Of a stretch of 62,057 bases of DNA, positions 35,523 through 44,185 are shown one piece after another (position 1 is the first letter of the stretch; the number at the start of each line of letters is the position of its first letter). The stretch is from the NCBI GenBank assembly GCA_910595855.1, contig CAJVCJ010000006.1, forward strand, positions 1-62,057. Direction: 5' to 3'. Source of the DNA: Candidatus Thioglobus vulcanius (lineage in GTDB: Bacteria; Pseudomonadota; Gammaproteobacteria; PS1; Pseudothioglobaceae). The notes beneath the pieces are model-generated. The model ran no database searches. It saw only the letters and a list, made by a program, of their open reading frames with translations, and was not told the DNA's origin. The translations under genes were made by a program, and so were the position numbers.

Positions 35523-35549
35523 AAAAATACCACTTTATTGGTATTTTTT
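35523..35549. terminator. Intrinsic terminator after ubiA
   Basis: AAAAATACCA and TGGTATTTTT form a 10-bp AU-rich stem around CTTTAT with a T-run. Confidence 0.75.
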
Positions 35550-35560
35550 CAAAAAAAACC

Positions 35561-35589
35561 TTGACATGGATTAAAAAACACTCTAAATT
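35561..35589 (+). promoter_or_regulatory. Promoter of the 72-aa membrane protein gene
   Basis: A perfect TTGACA (35561-35566), 17-base spacer and TAAATT (35584-35589). The predicted start, 35596, is the first base of a stem-loop. Confidence 0.75.
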
Positions 35590-35595
35590 GAATCT

Positions 35596-35617
35596 AATTC
35601 GACAATTAAGTTGAATT
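35596..35617 (+). promoter_or_regulatory. 5'-terminal mRNA hairpin
   Basis: AATTCGAC pairs with GTTGAATT (8 bp, one wobble) around AATTAA. It starts at the predicted +1 and ends 26 bases before the ATG, leaving the GAGGGGA ribosome site free. A stabilising role is inferred. Confidence 0.5.
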
Positions 35618-35643
35618 GCTAATATAACTGAAGAGGGGAATAT

Positions 35644-35862
35644 ATGCTAAAAAATATAACAGGTTGGATCAAGGAGCTAACAGCTGCTGGTGTTGCACTA
35701 ATTGCATTGGCTGTTGTTGTTCAAGTAATTTTCGGTGCGACAGCTGCGTTTTTACCAGGTGATGTTGTTGGTTCTATTATTGGAATCGTAGGACAACTTG
35801 GCGGCGCAAACCTAGTAGGTTTGGTTGCTGTTGCTTTACTTTACTCACTATTTAATAAGTAA
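35644..35862 (+). CDS. Small two-helix membrane protein (72 aa), probably highly expressed
   Basis: An amphipathic N-terminus (MLKNITGWIKELTAAG) leads into two hydrophobic segments, about residues 17-38 and 43-69, rich in G, A, V and L with a central PGDVVGSIIG turn. The size and glycine/alanine pattern recall VirB2/TrbC-like or phage-coat-like small proteins, but I see no diagnostic motif. It is a solitary unit with strong promoter, 5' hairpin, GAGGGGA ribosome site and strong terminator. Function unknown. Confidence 0.82.
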   Translation: MLKNITGWIKELTAAGVALIALAVVVQVIFGATAAFLPGDVVGSIIGIVGQLGGANLVGLVAVALLYSLFNK

Positions 35863-35880
35863 GTAATATAGTAATTCAAT

Positions 35881-35911
35881 AAAAAAAACCCGCCGAAAGG
35901 CGGGTTTTTTT
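35881..35911. terminator. Bidirectional intrinsic terminator
   Basis: A-run, ACCCGCC, GAAA tetraloop, GGCGGGT, T-run: a very stable stem that ends both the 72-aa gene and convergent dapD. Confidence 0.95.
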
Positions 35912-35926
35912 GTGCTAAAAGGAAAG

Positions 35927-36742
35927 TTAGATGCCTCTTAAAAGCTCATTAATGCTAGTTTTAGAACGCGTTTTGGCATCCACTTGTTTGACGATAACGG
36001 CACAGTAAAGTGAGTAACTTCCATCTTTAGAAGGTAGGTTGCCCGACACCACAACAGAGCCTGCTGGAATACGTCCGTAAGAAACTTCACCCGTTGCACG
36101 ATTGAAAATCTTTGTTGACTGGCCAATGTAAACACCCATTGAAATAACAGAGCCTTCTTCAACGATTACACCTTCAACCACTTCAGAACGAGCACCGATA
36201 AAACAGTTGTCTTCAATAATAGTTGGACTTGCTTGCAATGGCTCTAAAACACCACCAATACCAACACCACCTGAAAGATGAACGTTCTTACCAATTTGAG
36301 CACACGAACCAACTGTTGCCCAAGTATCAACCATGGTGCCAGAATCAACATAAGCACCGATATTAACGTAAGATGGCATAAGTACCGTATCTTTTGCAAT
36401 GTATGATCCGCGACGTGCACTTGCTGGTGGCACAACACGAACGCCAGTGGCTTTTAGCTCATCTACTGACATATTGGCAAATTTTGAAGACACCTTGTCA
36501 TAGTATTGAGTAAAACCGCCTTGCATTGGCTCGTTATCTTTAATTCTAAAAGATAGTAATACGGCTTTTTTAAGCCATTCGTTAACAACCCAATCGCCAA
36601 CGCCTCGTTGCTCTGCAACTCGAGCTTCACCCGAGTCAAGCATGCGAATGGCTTCGTTAACCGCCTTTTCTACTTCAGGGGTTACAGTTTGTGGATTGAT
36701 GTTGGCTCTGTCTTCAAAAGCAGTTTCAATGATATCTTTCAT
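35927..36742 (-). CDS. dapD: 2,3,4,5-tetrahydropyridine-2,6-dicarboxylate N-succinyltransferase
   Basis: A 271-aa left-handed beta-helix transferase in the succinylase branch of lysine/diaminopimelate synthesis. Hexapeptide repeats run from about 105 to 230 (YVNIGAYVDSGTMVDTWATV, IGKNVHLSGGVGIGGVLEP, IIEDNCFIGARSEVVEGV). Length matches E. coli DapD (274). TGATATAAT on the minus strand near 36770 is a plausible promoter. No clear Shine-Dalgarno. Confidence 0.97.
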   Translation of the reverse strand: MKDIIETAFEDRANINPQTVTPEVEKAVNEAIRMLDSGEARVAEQRGVGDWVVNEWLKKAVLLSFRIKDNEPMQGGFTQYYDKVSSKFANMSVDELKATGVRVVPPASARRGSYIAKDTVLMPSYVNIGAYVDSGTMVDTWATVGSCAQIGKNVHLSGGVGIGGVLEPLQASPTIIEDNCFIGARSEVVEGVIVEEGSVISMGVYIGQSTKIFNRATGEVSYGRIPAGSVVVSGNLPSKDGSYSLYCAVIVKQVDAKTRSKTSINELLRGI

Positions 36743-36901
36743 GAGGGTTCAAATTAGTAAAATTGGACATTATATCAGACGCTTATTGATAAGTCCGTTC
36801 GAGCGCGGCTAGCCATCGATTTTATCAAGTAGCAGTATTGAAATATTTCATTTTATTCATGGCGTGAAACGCACTAAAATATACTATGTAATGTGTTGAT
36901 T

Positions 36902-36915
36902 ATTGACTTGAATCA
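36902..36915 (+). promoter_or_regulatory. FNR/ANR-like box upstream of ccoG
   Basis: TTGAC-TTGA-ATCAA differs from the FNR consensus TTGAT-N4-ATCAA at one base. Its centre is about 41 bases before a start predicted from TAAGAT (36937-36942), the position of a class II activator site. Control of cbb3-oxidase assembly genes by FNR/ANR is well established in other Proteobacteria. The regulator gene is not in the window. Confidence 0.6.
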
Positions 36916-36979
36916 AGTAAAAAAACACGATTAATGTTAAGATGATAAAAGTTTATTAATGGTTTTTAATGAGAGTGCA

Positions 36980-38377
36980 ATGTCGAATAAAAAAATTCAA
37001 CTAGAAACCCTGTACGAAGAAGGCGACCAATGGGTGCAAAACCTTGGTGACAGCACGGTTCATGCCAAGCGTATGGGTGGCTTATTTAGAAATTTGAAAT
37101 GGGTTTCTATGTTAATTTGGATGCCATTTTTTATCGGTCCATATTTAACCTGGAACGATCGACAAGCCATTTTATTTGATATGGAAAATCGCCAATATCA
37201 TTTATTTGATGTGACTATTTTCCCTCAAGACATTTGGATGTTAACAATGGTGTTGCTGTTTTTAGCCATTTTTCTGGCTGCTATTACCACAGTGCTTGGT
37301 CGAGTTTTTTGTGGCTATTTCTGCTTTCAAACAGTCTGGACTGATCTTTTCACCCAAATTGAACAATGGGTCGAAGGTATACCAAGCAAACGCCGTAAGC
37401 TAGAAAAAGCGTCAATGAGTTTTAACAAAATAAAACTTAAGGTGATTAAGCATCTCTTATGGATTGCTATCGCACTACTTTCTGGTGTCACTTGGATGTT
37501 GTATTTTAATGTAAAGTGGGCGGACTATTTTTCTGGCAATGTTAGCCTTACAACAATTGCCATCACTGGCTCAATTGCTCTTGGTGCATATGTTTTCGCA
37601 GGCTTTATGCGTGAACAAACCTGCTTGTGGATTTGTCCTTATTCACGAATTCAAGGTGCCATGGTGGACGAGCAAACCATACTCCCTACCTATGATCACT
37701 ATCGTGGTGAAAACCGTGGAAAGTTGAAAAAAGGCGTCTATGTTGAAGACAATGGTGACTGTATCGATTGTCATCAGTGTGTTGCTGTGTGTCCAACTGG
37801 CGTTGATATTCGTAAAGGTCAAGAGTACGGTTGTATTACTTGCGGATTATGTATTGATGCGTGTGATTCGGTTATGGAAAAAGTTGGCAAGCCTAAGGGG
37901 TTGATTCGCTATACCTCATTAGTTGAATTGGAGTTAAACAAGTCGACTCAAGCATTCTATAAACGCCCGCGAGTGATGGTTTATGCTGTTATTTTAATTG
38001 GCGCATTGTCAATGCTTGCTTACGGAATGATGAATATTGCATCAATGGAGTTCAAGGTATTGCACGATAGACAGCCTTTATTTGTGCAGCTATCTGATGG
38101 CTCTATCCGTAATAAATACGAGCTTAAGGTTATGAATAAAACAGATGCAGAGATGCTGGTTGATATTACTTATAGCAGTAGTATCAAATCCTTAAAATCG
38201 AAAAAACAGCTAAACTCAGTACGCATTCCAAGTGGTAATGTAAAGTCTATCTTTGTTTATTTGTCAGCCTATGAAAATAACATTGGCGATGACAATGAAG
38301 TTACTTTTGTGGTTTCTAGCGATCAAGGCACGTTAGAATATGACACAATCTTTTTTACCCCAAAGAGTATGCGATGA
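36980..38377 (+). CDS. ccoG: cbb3 oxidase accessory protein CcoG (RdxA/FixG), polyferredoxin
   Basis: A 465-aa membrane protein with about five helices and two 4Fe-4S clusters in CIDCHQCVAVCPTGVDI and CITCGLCIDACDSVM (about 250-290), then a FixG C-terminal immunoglobulin-like domain from about 355. It is involved in copper handling for cytochrome cbb3 oxidase assembly. I prefer ATG 36980 with GAGAG upstream over ATG 36959. Only fixH follows; the ccoNOP structural genes are elsewhere. Confidence 0.94.
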   Translation: MSNKKIQLETLYEEGDQWVQNLGDSTVHAKRMGGLFRNLKWVSMLIWMPFFIGPYLTWNDRQAILFDMENRQYHLFDVTIFPQDIWMLTMVLLFLAIFLAAITTVLGRVFCGYFCFQTVWTDLFTQIEQWVEGIPSKRRKLEKASMSFNKIKLKVIKHLLWIAIALLSGVTWMLYFNVKWADYFSGNVSLTTIAITGSIALGAYVFAGFMREQTCLWICPYSRIQGAMVDEQTILPTYDHYRGENRGKLKKGVYVEDNGDCIDCHQCVAVCPTGVDIRKGQEYGCITCGLCIDACDSVMEKVGKPKGLIRYTSLVELELNKSTQAFYKRPRVMVYAVILIGALSMLAYGMMNIASMEFKVLHDRQPLFVQLSDGSIRNKYELKVMNKTDAEMLVDITYSSSIKSLKSKKQLNSVRIPSGNVKSIFVYLSAYENNIGDDNEVTFVVSSDQGTLEYDTIFFTPKSMR

Positions 38378-38850
38378 AAGTTTATAAAAGCCCAGTAATG
38401 ATGCTTATGCTAGTACTATTTTTAGTGCTAGTAAGTGCGACCATATATCGAATTATAACGGCATTAGAAACCCATCCTGGATTGGTAGTTGCAGACGCTT
38501 ATGAAACTGGTGAGCGCTACGGCGAGACGCTTGATGCTAGAAAAAAGCTTATTGCTCAAGGCTGGACGCTCGAGCTTACTATTCCTGATGTGGTTATACA
38601 CAATACACCTCAAACCTATACAGCAATTAACGCTAAAAACAACAAAGTGCTTTCTACTGCCAAGGCAACAGCGTATTTTTACAGACCGTTAGAGATGAAG
38701 CATGATTTTTCCTTGCCAATGCAAGTAAACGATCAAGGTGCTTATCAAGTTAGTGTTAATCTACCCTTAAAAGGTCGATGGGATTTGGTGGTTGAGATAA
38801 CCAAAGGTGATTTCTTACAGCAGGCTTCTGCTCGAATGTTTGCTCAGTAG
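38374..38850 (+). CDS. fixH: FixH family protein
   Basis: A 158-aa protein with an N-terminal membrane anchor (VMMLMLVLFLVLVSATIYRI, about residues 8-27) and a periplasmic FixH domain (GWTLELTIPD..., DFSLPMQVNDQGAYQVSVNLPLKGRWDLVVEI). FixH works with CcoG/FixG and CcoI/FixI in cbb3 oxidase biogenesis. It overlaps ccoG by four bases. Confidence 0.88.
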   Translation: MKVYKSPVMMLMLVLFLVLVSATIYRIITALETHPGLVVADAYETGERYGETLDARKKLIAQGWTLELTIPDVVIHNTPQTYTAINAKNNKVLSTAKATAYFYRPLEMKHDFSLPMQVNDQGAYQVSVNLPLKGRWDLVVEITKGDFLQQASARMFAQ

Positions 38851-38860
38851 CGCTGAGTAA

Positions 38861-39580
38861 TTAATCTTCGTGACAATGGTTATGGTGGTGTTCGTAAGTT
38901 GCCATTAATTCATCCATTTGATCGGCAAATAAATCATTAAATTGCGAGTCTTTTAAAATTGACTCTGGTTGACCCATGCAACAAATATGATGATAAAGAC
39001 ATAGCACCTGGGTAGATTCTTTCATCACTCGATGTAGATCGTGTGAGACCATTAACACCGCACAACCTTGCTTTTGATGAATGTCTTGAATCAGCTTGTA
39101 TAAGTGCATTTGACCATTAACATCAAGATTTTGAGCAGGCTCATCTAGAATTAAAACGTTAGGCTTTGCTAATAATGCTCGAGCCAATAATACGCGCTGC
39201 ATTTCACCACCAGACAGTGAACTCAACTCATGATTTAAAATGGATTCGATACTGGTTAATTGTGTAGTTTCATGTAGAAAATTAGCATCAACTTTTTGAT
39301 TGAGCTGTAAAAAATCTAATACTGAAATAGGAATGAATTCATTAGGGATAAATTTTTGCGGGGTGTAACCTAGGCGAATGTTGCTAGACTTGGTCACACT
39401 ACCAGTATCTGCTTTGATCAAACCTAAAAGCACTTTAATGAGTGAGCTTTTACCTGCGCCATTTGGGCCGATAAGTGTAATAAACTCACCAGCCTTAAGT
39501 TCAAAACTCACTTGATCCAGAATACTCTTTCCGTGACGGCTAAGGCTTATTTTATCAACATGAATAAGGGTGTCTGACAT
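38861..39580 (-). CDS. znuC: Zinc ABC transporter ATP-binding protein ZnuC
   Basis: A 239-aa ATPase with Walker A GPNGAGKSS (about 38-46), signature LSGGEMQRV (about 125-133), Walker B VLILDEP and the H-loop SHDLHRV. The histidine-rich tail (HHHNHCHED) and the overall sequence fit ZnuC. It stands alone: znuA and znuB are not adjacent. There is no clear Shine-Dalgarno. Confidence 0.9.
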   Translation of the reverse strand: MSDTLIHVDKISLSRHGKSILDQVSFELKAGEFITLIGPNGAGKSSLIKVLLGLIKADTGSVTKSSNIRLGYTPQKFIPNEFIPISVLDFLQLNQKVDANFLHETTQLTSIESILNHELSSLSGGEMQRVLLARALLAKPNVLILDEPAQNLDVNGQMHLYKLIQDIHQKQGCAVLMVSHDLHRVMKESTQVLCLYHHICCMGQPESILKDSQFNDLFADQMDELMATYEHHHNHCHED

Positions 39581-39585
39581 AGGGC

Positions 39586-39616
39586 TAGTAATTACTAAAG
39601 TAATGTTATTTTACAA
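39586..39616 (-). promoter_or_regulatory. Possible operator region of znuC
   Basis: TAGTAATTACTA (39586-39597) is a perfect 12-bp palindrome six bases before the znuC start codon, followed outward by GTAATGTTAT (39601-39610), which matches half of a gammaproteobacterial Zur box. The second half-site is poor, so a Zur role is only a guess. Confidence 0.3.
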
Positions 39617-39684
39617 CTTAAGCAGAGGTTAAAATACCTGAAAGTACTTGCAAAATTTTATAAACCGATTAAAGGCTCCTTAGC

Positions 39685-42423
39685 ATGTCACATAAGCTAA
39701 TCTTACTAGATGGTTCGGCGTTTTTATTCCGAGCTTATTTCTCAACATTAAAGCAAAATCTGAGCAATCAAGAGGGTTTCCCAACGGGTGCTATTTTTGG
39801 CGTGATTAATGCTATTAAACGTTTGCAAAACCAATACCCAAGGGCTAAGTTAATTGCTATTTTTGATGCCAAGGGTAAGAATTTTCGTCATGAGATTTAC
39901 CCTCAATACAAAGCGCATAGAAAACCTGCAGACGATGATTTGGTTATTCAAATTGAGCCTCTATACGAAATCATTCGTGCCATGGGGTTTCATTTTATCT
40001 GTGTACCTGGTGTTGAGGCTGATGATGTGATTGCCACACTAAGTCGTTGTGCTGATGATAATTGTATTAAAACAGTGATTGCTAGTGGTGATAAAGACTT
40101 GATGCAGCTTGTTAGTCCAAACATTACTCAGTTAGATATGAAAGGCGTGACCTATGATCGTGCTGGCGTAATAGAAAAAATGGGTGTTGCGCCAGAGAAA
40201 ATTTTAGATTTATTGGCGTTGACAGGTGATAGTGCAGATAACATTCCGGGTGTGCCTAGCGTTGGACCAAAGACGGCTATTAAATGGCTATCTTTGTATG
40301 AAGGCTTGGATGGTATTAAAGATAATGCTCACGAAGTAAAAGGCAAGGTTGGTGAAAAATTACGTGATAATTTTGATCTACTAGATTTATCACATCGATT
40401 GGTTAAGCTTAAGTTTGATGTTGAGTTGTCATGCAATATTTTAGATAATGAGCCTGGCCAAGATGATGCCACGCTAGCGAGTTTGTATCAACAGTATGGA
40501 TTTTCTATGTGGCATAGGCAGTTGGGTGATGTAGATAATGTATCGGTTGCTAATAATGCCACCATAGAAAGTGAAAATCCTGAGCCTGATGTCAGCCCCG
40601 CTTTAGACTTAACAAAAGATTATTCACAGACCACAGTTGTTGATGAGTCAGTGTTTTCTAAAATGCTAGAGCGTTTAAATGTTGCTGAGAATTTTGTATT
40701 TGATCTTGAGACTACTTCTCTTGATTATATGAATGCGAAAATTGTCGGCTGGGTATTTCTCATTGAATCAGATAGTTTTTATATACCGGTTGCGCATGAT
40801 TATTTAGATGCGCCAAAACAGCTAAACTTTGATCAGGTAATGCAAGCATTAACGCCAATTTTGGAAAATGCTAGCATTGGTAAAATCGGCCAAAATCTTA
40901 AATATGATGCGCATATTCTAGCTAATTATAAAATTGATTTAAATGGCATATCAGATGACACCATGGTGAAGTCTTACGTGCTAAATTCCGTAGCTACGCG
41001 CCATAATATGGATGATTTGGCCGAGCATTATTTGAATCATCAAACTATTTCATTTTCAGATGTTGCAGGTAAGGGAAAAAAGCAAATCACATTTAATCAA
41101 GTTTCATTAGAGGTTGCTAGCCCTTATGCGTGTGAAGATGTAATTGTGACGGATCTTCTAAACAAGGCATTAGATGATCAAATTGCACAATATCCAAAGT
41201 TGGTTAAGCTGTATCAGCGTGTAGAGTTGCCACTGGTTAATGTGCTGATGAAAATGGAGCGTAATGGTGTTAAGCTTGATGCACAAGCACTAGGTGTTCA
41301 GCAAATTGACACCAAATCACAGATGGATAGCATTCAAGCTCAAGCTTACGAACTAGCAGGAGAGGTGTTTAATTTAGAATCGCCAAAGCAAATTCAACAA
41401 ATTCTTTTTTCTGAAGAGGGGCTGGGGTTGGAGGCTAAAAAGAAAACACCCAAAGGTGCGCCTTCAACTAATGAAGAGGCTTTGAAGTTGTTAGACCATC
41501 CATTGGTAGATTTGATCTTAAGTTACCGCACTCTGACCAAGCTAAACTCTACTTATTTAGAGGCATTACCAAAGCAGATTGATATTCATACTCAACGATT
41601 GCACACTTCTTATCATCAGGCGGTAACAGCAACAGGACGCCTATCCTCTTCTAATCCAAACCTGCAGAATATTCCTATTCGTTCCGAACAAGGTGCGCGT
41701 ATTCGTGGCTCTTTTATTGCTGACGAGGATAATGTCATTATTGCAGCAGACTATTCTCAGATTGAGCTTAGAATTATGGCGCATATTTCACAAGATGTGA
41801 ATTTATTACAAGCCTTCAAAGAAGATCGAGATGTTCATAGTGCTACTGCAGCTACCATGTTTAAAGTGACAACAGATGAAGTTACCAAGGAGCAAAGACG
41901 TCGAGCCAAGGCAATTAACTTTGGTTTAATTTACGGTATGAGTGCCTTTGGTTTGGCTAAGCAAATTGATGTGTCGCGTACCGAAGCGAAAGAGTATATC
42001 GATGCTTATTTTGAAAATTATCCAGGTGTGGCCGATTATATGGAAGACACTAGAGAGTCTGCAAAAATTCAAGGCTATGTTGAAACGGTTATGGGCAGAA
42101 GACTATATTTGCCACAAATCAATGCTAAGAATAAAATGTTACAACAACATGCATTAAGAACGGCGATTAATGCACCTATGCAAGGCTCAAGTGCAGATAT
42201 CATTAAATTAGCTATGTTGGACGTTGCTCAGTGGATAGGAAAAGATAACACAGATATCAAGATGATTATGCAAGTGCATGATGAATTGGTATTTGAAGTG
42301 AAAGCCGATAAGGCGAGTGAGTTTGCCGATAAAATAAAAGACTTAATGGAAGGTGCTTATTCGTTAGATATTCCGTTAAAAGTAGATGTTGGTATGGGTA
42401 GTTCTTGGCAACAAGCGCACTAG
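39685..42423 (+). CDS. polA: DNA polymerase I
   Basis: A 912-aa three-domain enzyme: 5'-3' exonuclease (1 to about 290, with LIAIFDAKGKNFRHEIYPQYKAHR and GDSADNIPGVPSVGPKTA), 3'-5' exonuclease (about 330-515, acidic motifs FDLETTSLD, GQNLKYDAHIL and YACEDV), and polymerase (520-912, DYSQIELRIMAH, RRRAKAINFGLIYGMSAFGL, MQVHDELVFEV). The proofreading residues appear intact. Confidence 0.98.
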   Translation: MSHKLILLDGSAFLFRAYFSTLKQNLSNQEGFPTGAIFGVINAIKRLQNQYPRAKLIAIFDAKGKNFRHEIYPQYKAHRKPADDDLVIQIEPLYEIIRAMGFHFICVPGVEADDVIATLSRCADDNCIKTVIASGDKDLMQLVSPNITQLDMKGVTYDRAGVIEKMGVAPEKILDLLALTGDSADNIPGVPSVGPKTAIKWLSLYEGLDGIKDNAHEVKGKVGEKLRDNFDLLDLSHRLVKLKFDVELSCNILDNEPGQDDATLASLYQQYGFSMWHRQLGDVDNVSVANNATIESENPEPDVSPALDLTKDYSQTTVVDESVFSKMLERLNVAENFVFDLETTSLDYMNAKIVGWVFLIESDSFYIPVAHDYLDAPKQLNFDQVMQALTPILENASIGKIGQNLKYDAHILANYKIDLNGISDDTMVKSYVLNSVATRHNMDDLAEHYLNHQTISFSDVAGKGKKQITFNQVSLEVASPYACEDVIVTDLLNKALDDQIAQYPKLVKLYQRVELPLVNVLMKMERNGVKLDAQALGVQQIDTKSQMDSIQAQAYELAGEVFNLESPKQIQQILFSEEGLGLEAKKKTPKGAPSTNEEALKLLDHPLVDLILSYRTLTKLNSTYLEALPKQIDIHTQRLHTSYHQAVTATGRLSSSNPNLQNIPIRSEQGARIRGSFIADEDNVIIAADYSQIELRIMAHISQDVNLLQAFKEDRDVHSATAATMFKVTTDEVTKEQRRRAKAINFGLIYGMSAFGLAKQIDVSRTEAKEYIDAYFENYPGVADYMEDTRESAKIQGYVETVMGRRLYLPQINAKNKMLQQHALRTAINAPMQGSSADIIKLAMLDVAQWIGKDNTDIKMIMQVHDELVFEVKADKASEFADKIKDLMEGAYSLDIPLKVDVGMGSSWQQAH

Positions 42424-42467
42424 CCGCCTTTATACATCTACTTAGAAAATTACCAATATAAAATAAT

Positions 42468-44171
42468 ATGAAACAACAACTACAAGAATTATTGACTCAA
42501 GCGATACAGTCACTCATCAGTGATGGCGTGTTAGAAAGCTTACCAGATACGATCCGTATTGACCATTCCAAGGATAAAGCCCAGGGAGATTTTGCATCTA
42601 ATATTGCCATGGTGTTGTCCAAGCAGGCTAAGTGCGCACCCAAGGTATTGGCACAACAAATTATTGAAAAATTAACCCAAGCAAGTGAGATTGAAAAAAT
42701 TGAAATTGCCGGACCTGGGTTTATTAACTTTTTCATGTCGCAAGGATCAAACAATCAAGTGCTTGAAGATATCCTTGTTGAGGCTGATAAGTTTGGCTTG
42801 TCTGAGTTTGGTAAAGGTCAAAGAGTGTTGCTTGAGTTTGTTTCTGCCAACCCAACAGGGCCGTTACATGTAGGCCATGGACGTGGTGCAGCATATGGCG
42901 CTACAGTTTCTAATTTATTGCGTGCTATTGGTTTTGAAGTAGACAATGAATACTACGTCAATGACGCTGGGCGACAAATGGATATTCTAGCTACCTCGGT
43001 TTACTTGCGTTATTGTGAAGTGAGTATTTTTCCTGACAATGCCTACAAGGGTGATTACATTGTAGATATCGCCAAACAAATTACTGACGTAGAAAAACAC
43101 GATATTTCCACAGGTGTTTGTAAAGATGAAAAAGACGGTGGCGATAAAGAAAAGCACATTGATGGCTTAATTGCTAATTGCAAGCAGATATTGGGTGAAA
43201 ACTATAAAAAAGTTTATACACTGGCTATTGATAATATTCTTAGTGGTATTAAAGAAGATTTGGCAGATTTCGGTGTGGAGTATCAGCAATGGTTTTCAGA
43301 GCAGTCATTGGTAGATTCGGGTCTTTCTGAAAAAACAGTTAACGCACTACAAGCATCAAACCACATCTATGAAAAAGACGGCGCACTCTGGTTTAAAACT
43401 ACAGATTTTGGCGATGATTTAGATCGTGTTGTGGTGAGAGAAAATGGCCTGCATACATATTTTGCTTCTGACATTGCTTATCATCTTGAAAAATTTGAAC
43501 GTGGCTATGACAAAATTATTAACATTTGGGGTTCGGATCATCATGGCTATATTGCTCGAGTTAAGGCAAGTATTAGCGCACTAGGTCATGATGCAAGTAA
43601 GCTAGAAATTTTATTAGTACAGTTTGCAAATCTATACCGAAATGGTGAAAAAGTGGCAATGTCCACCAGAAGTGGATCGTTTGTTAAGCTTGAAGAATTA
43701 CGCCAAGAAGTTGGCAATGATGCGGCGCGTTTTTTCTACATATTGCGCAAGTCAGAACAGCACATGGATTTTGACCTTGATTTAGCCAAATCAAAGACTA
43801 ACGAAAATCCAGTATTCTATATTCAATATGCGCATGCCCGTATTTGTTCAGTGCTTAAACAAGCGCAAGACATGAATAAAGTCAATCCAGACTTATCATT
43901 ACTAACGAGCGATTCAGAAGTGGCATTAATTAAAGAGTTGAATCGTTATAAAAGTGTTTTACAAACTAGTGCGTTAAATTATGAGCCGCATGTATTGGCT
44001 TATTATTTGCGTGATTTGGCTGGTGAATTTCACAGTTATTACAATAACAGCGAATTTTTAGTAAAAGAAGATGCACTTCGTAACACAAGGTTGTTGCTTA
44101 TTCGTGCTGTTAAGCAGGTGCTAGTTAATGGCCTGGGTGTCTTGGGTGTTAGTGCGCCAGACTCTATGTAA
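42468..44171 (+). CDS. argS: Arginyl-tRNA synthetase
   Basis: A 567-aa class I synthetase. The N-terminal Arg_tRNA_synt_N domain is followed by the HIGH-type motif SANPTGPLHVGHGRGAAYG (about 125-143), the ERGYDKIINIWGSDHHGYIAR segment, an AMSTRSG stretch in the KMSKS position, and the C-terminal anticodon-binding DALR domain (about 450-567). Confidence 0.97.
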   Translation: MKQQLQELLTQAIQSLISDGVLESLPDTIRIDHSKDKAQGDFASNIAMVLSKQAKCAPKVLAQQIIEKLTQASEIEKIEIAGPGFINFFMSQGSNNQVLEDILVEADKFGLSEFGKGQRVLLEFVSANPTGPLHVGHGRGAAYGATVSNLLRAIGFEVDNEYYVNDAGRQMDILATSVYLRYCEVSIFPDNAYKGDYIVDIAKQITDVEKHDISTGVCKDEKDGGDKEKHIDGLIANCKQILGENYKKVYTLAIDNILSGIKEDLADFGVEYQQWFSEQSLVDSGLSEKTVNALQASNHIYEKDGALWFKTTDFGDDLDRVVVRENGLHTYFASDIAYHLEKFERGYDKIINIWGSDHHGYIARVKASISALGHDASKLEILLVQFANLYRNGEKVAMSTRSGSFVKLEELRQEVGNDAARFFYILRKSEQHMDFDLDLAKSKTNENPVFYIQYAHARICSVLKQAQDMNKVNPDLSLLTSDSEVALIKELNRYKSVLQTSALNYEPHVLAYYLRDLAGEFHSYYNNSEFLVKEDALRNTRLLLIRAVKQVLVNGLGVLGVSAPDSM

Positions 44172-44185
44172 TTTGTTCATGAGTA

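Noticed and set aside
36743..36901. Possible small RNA between dapD and ccoG
   Set aside because: Only short stems (for example GCGT-GAA-ACGC) and no terminator; promoter elements explain the spacer.
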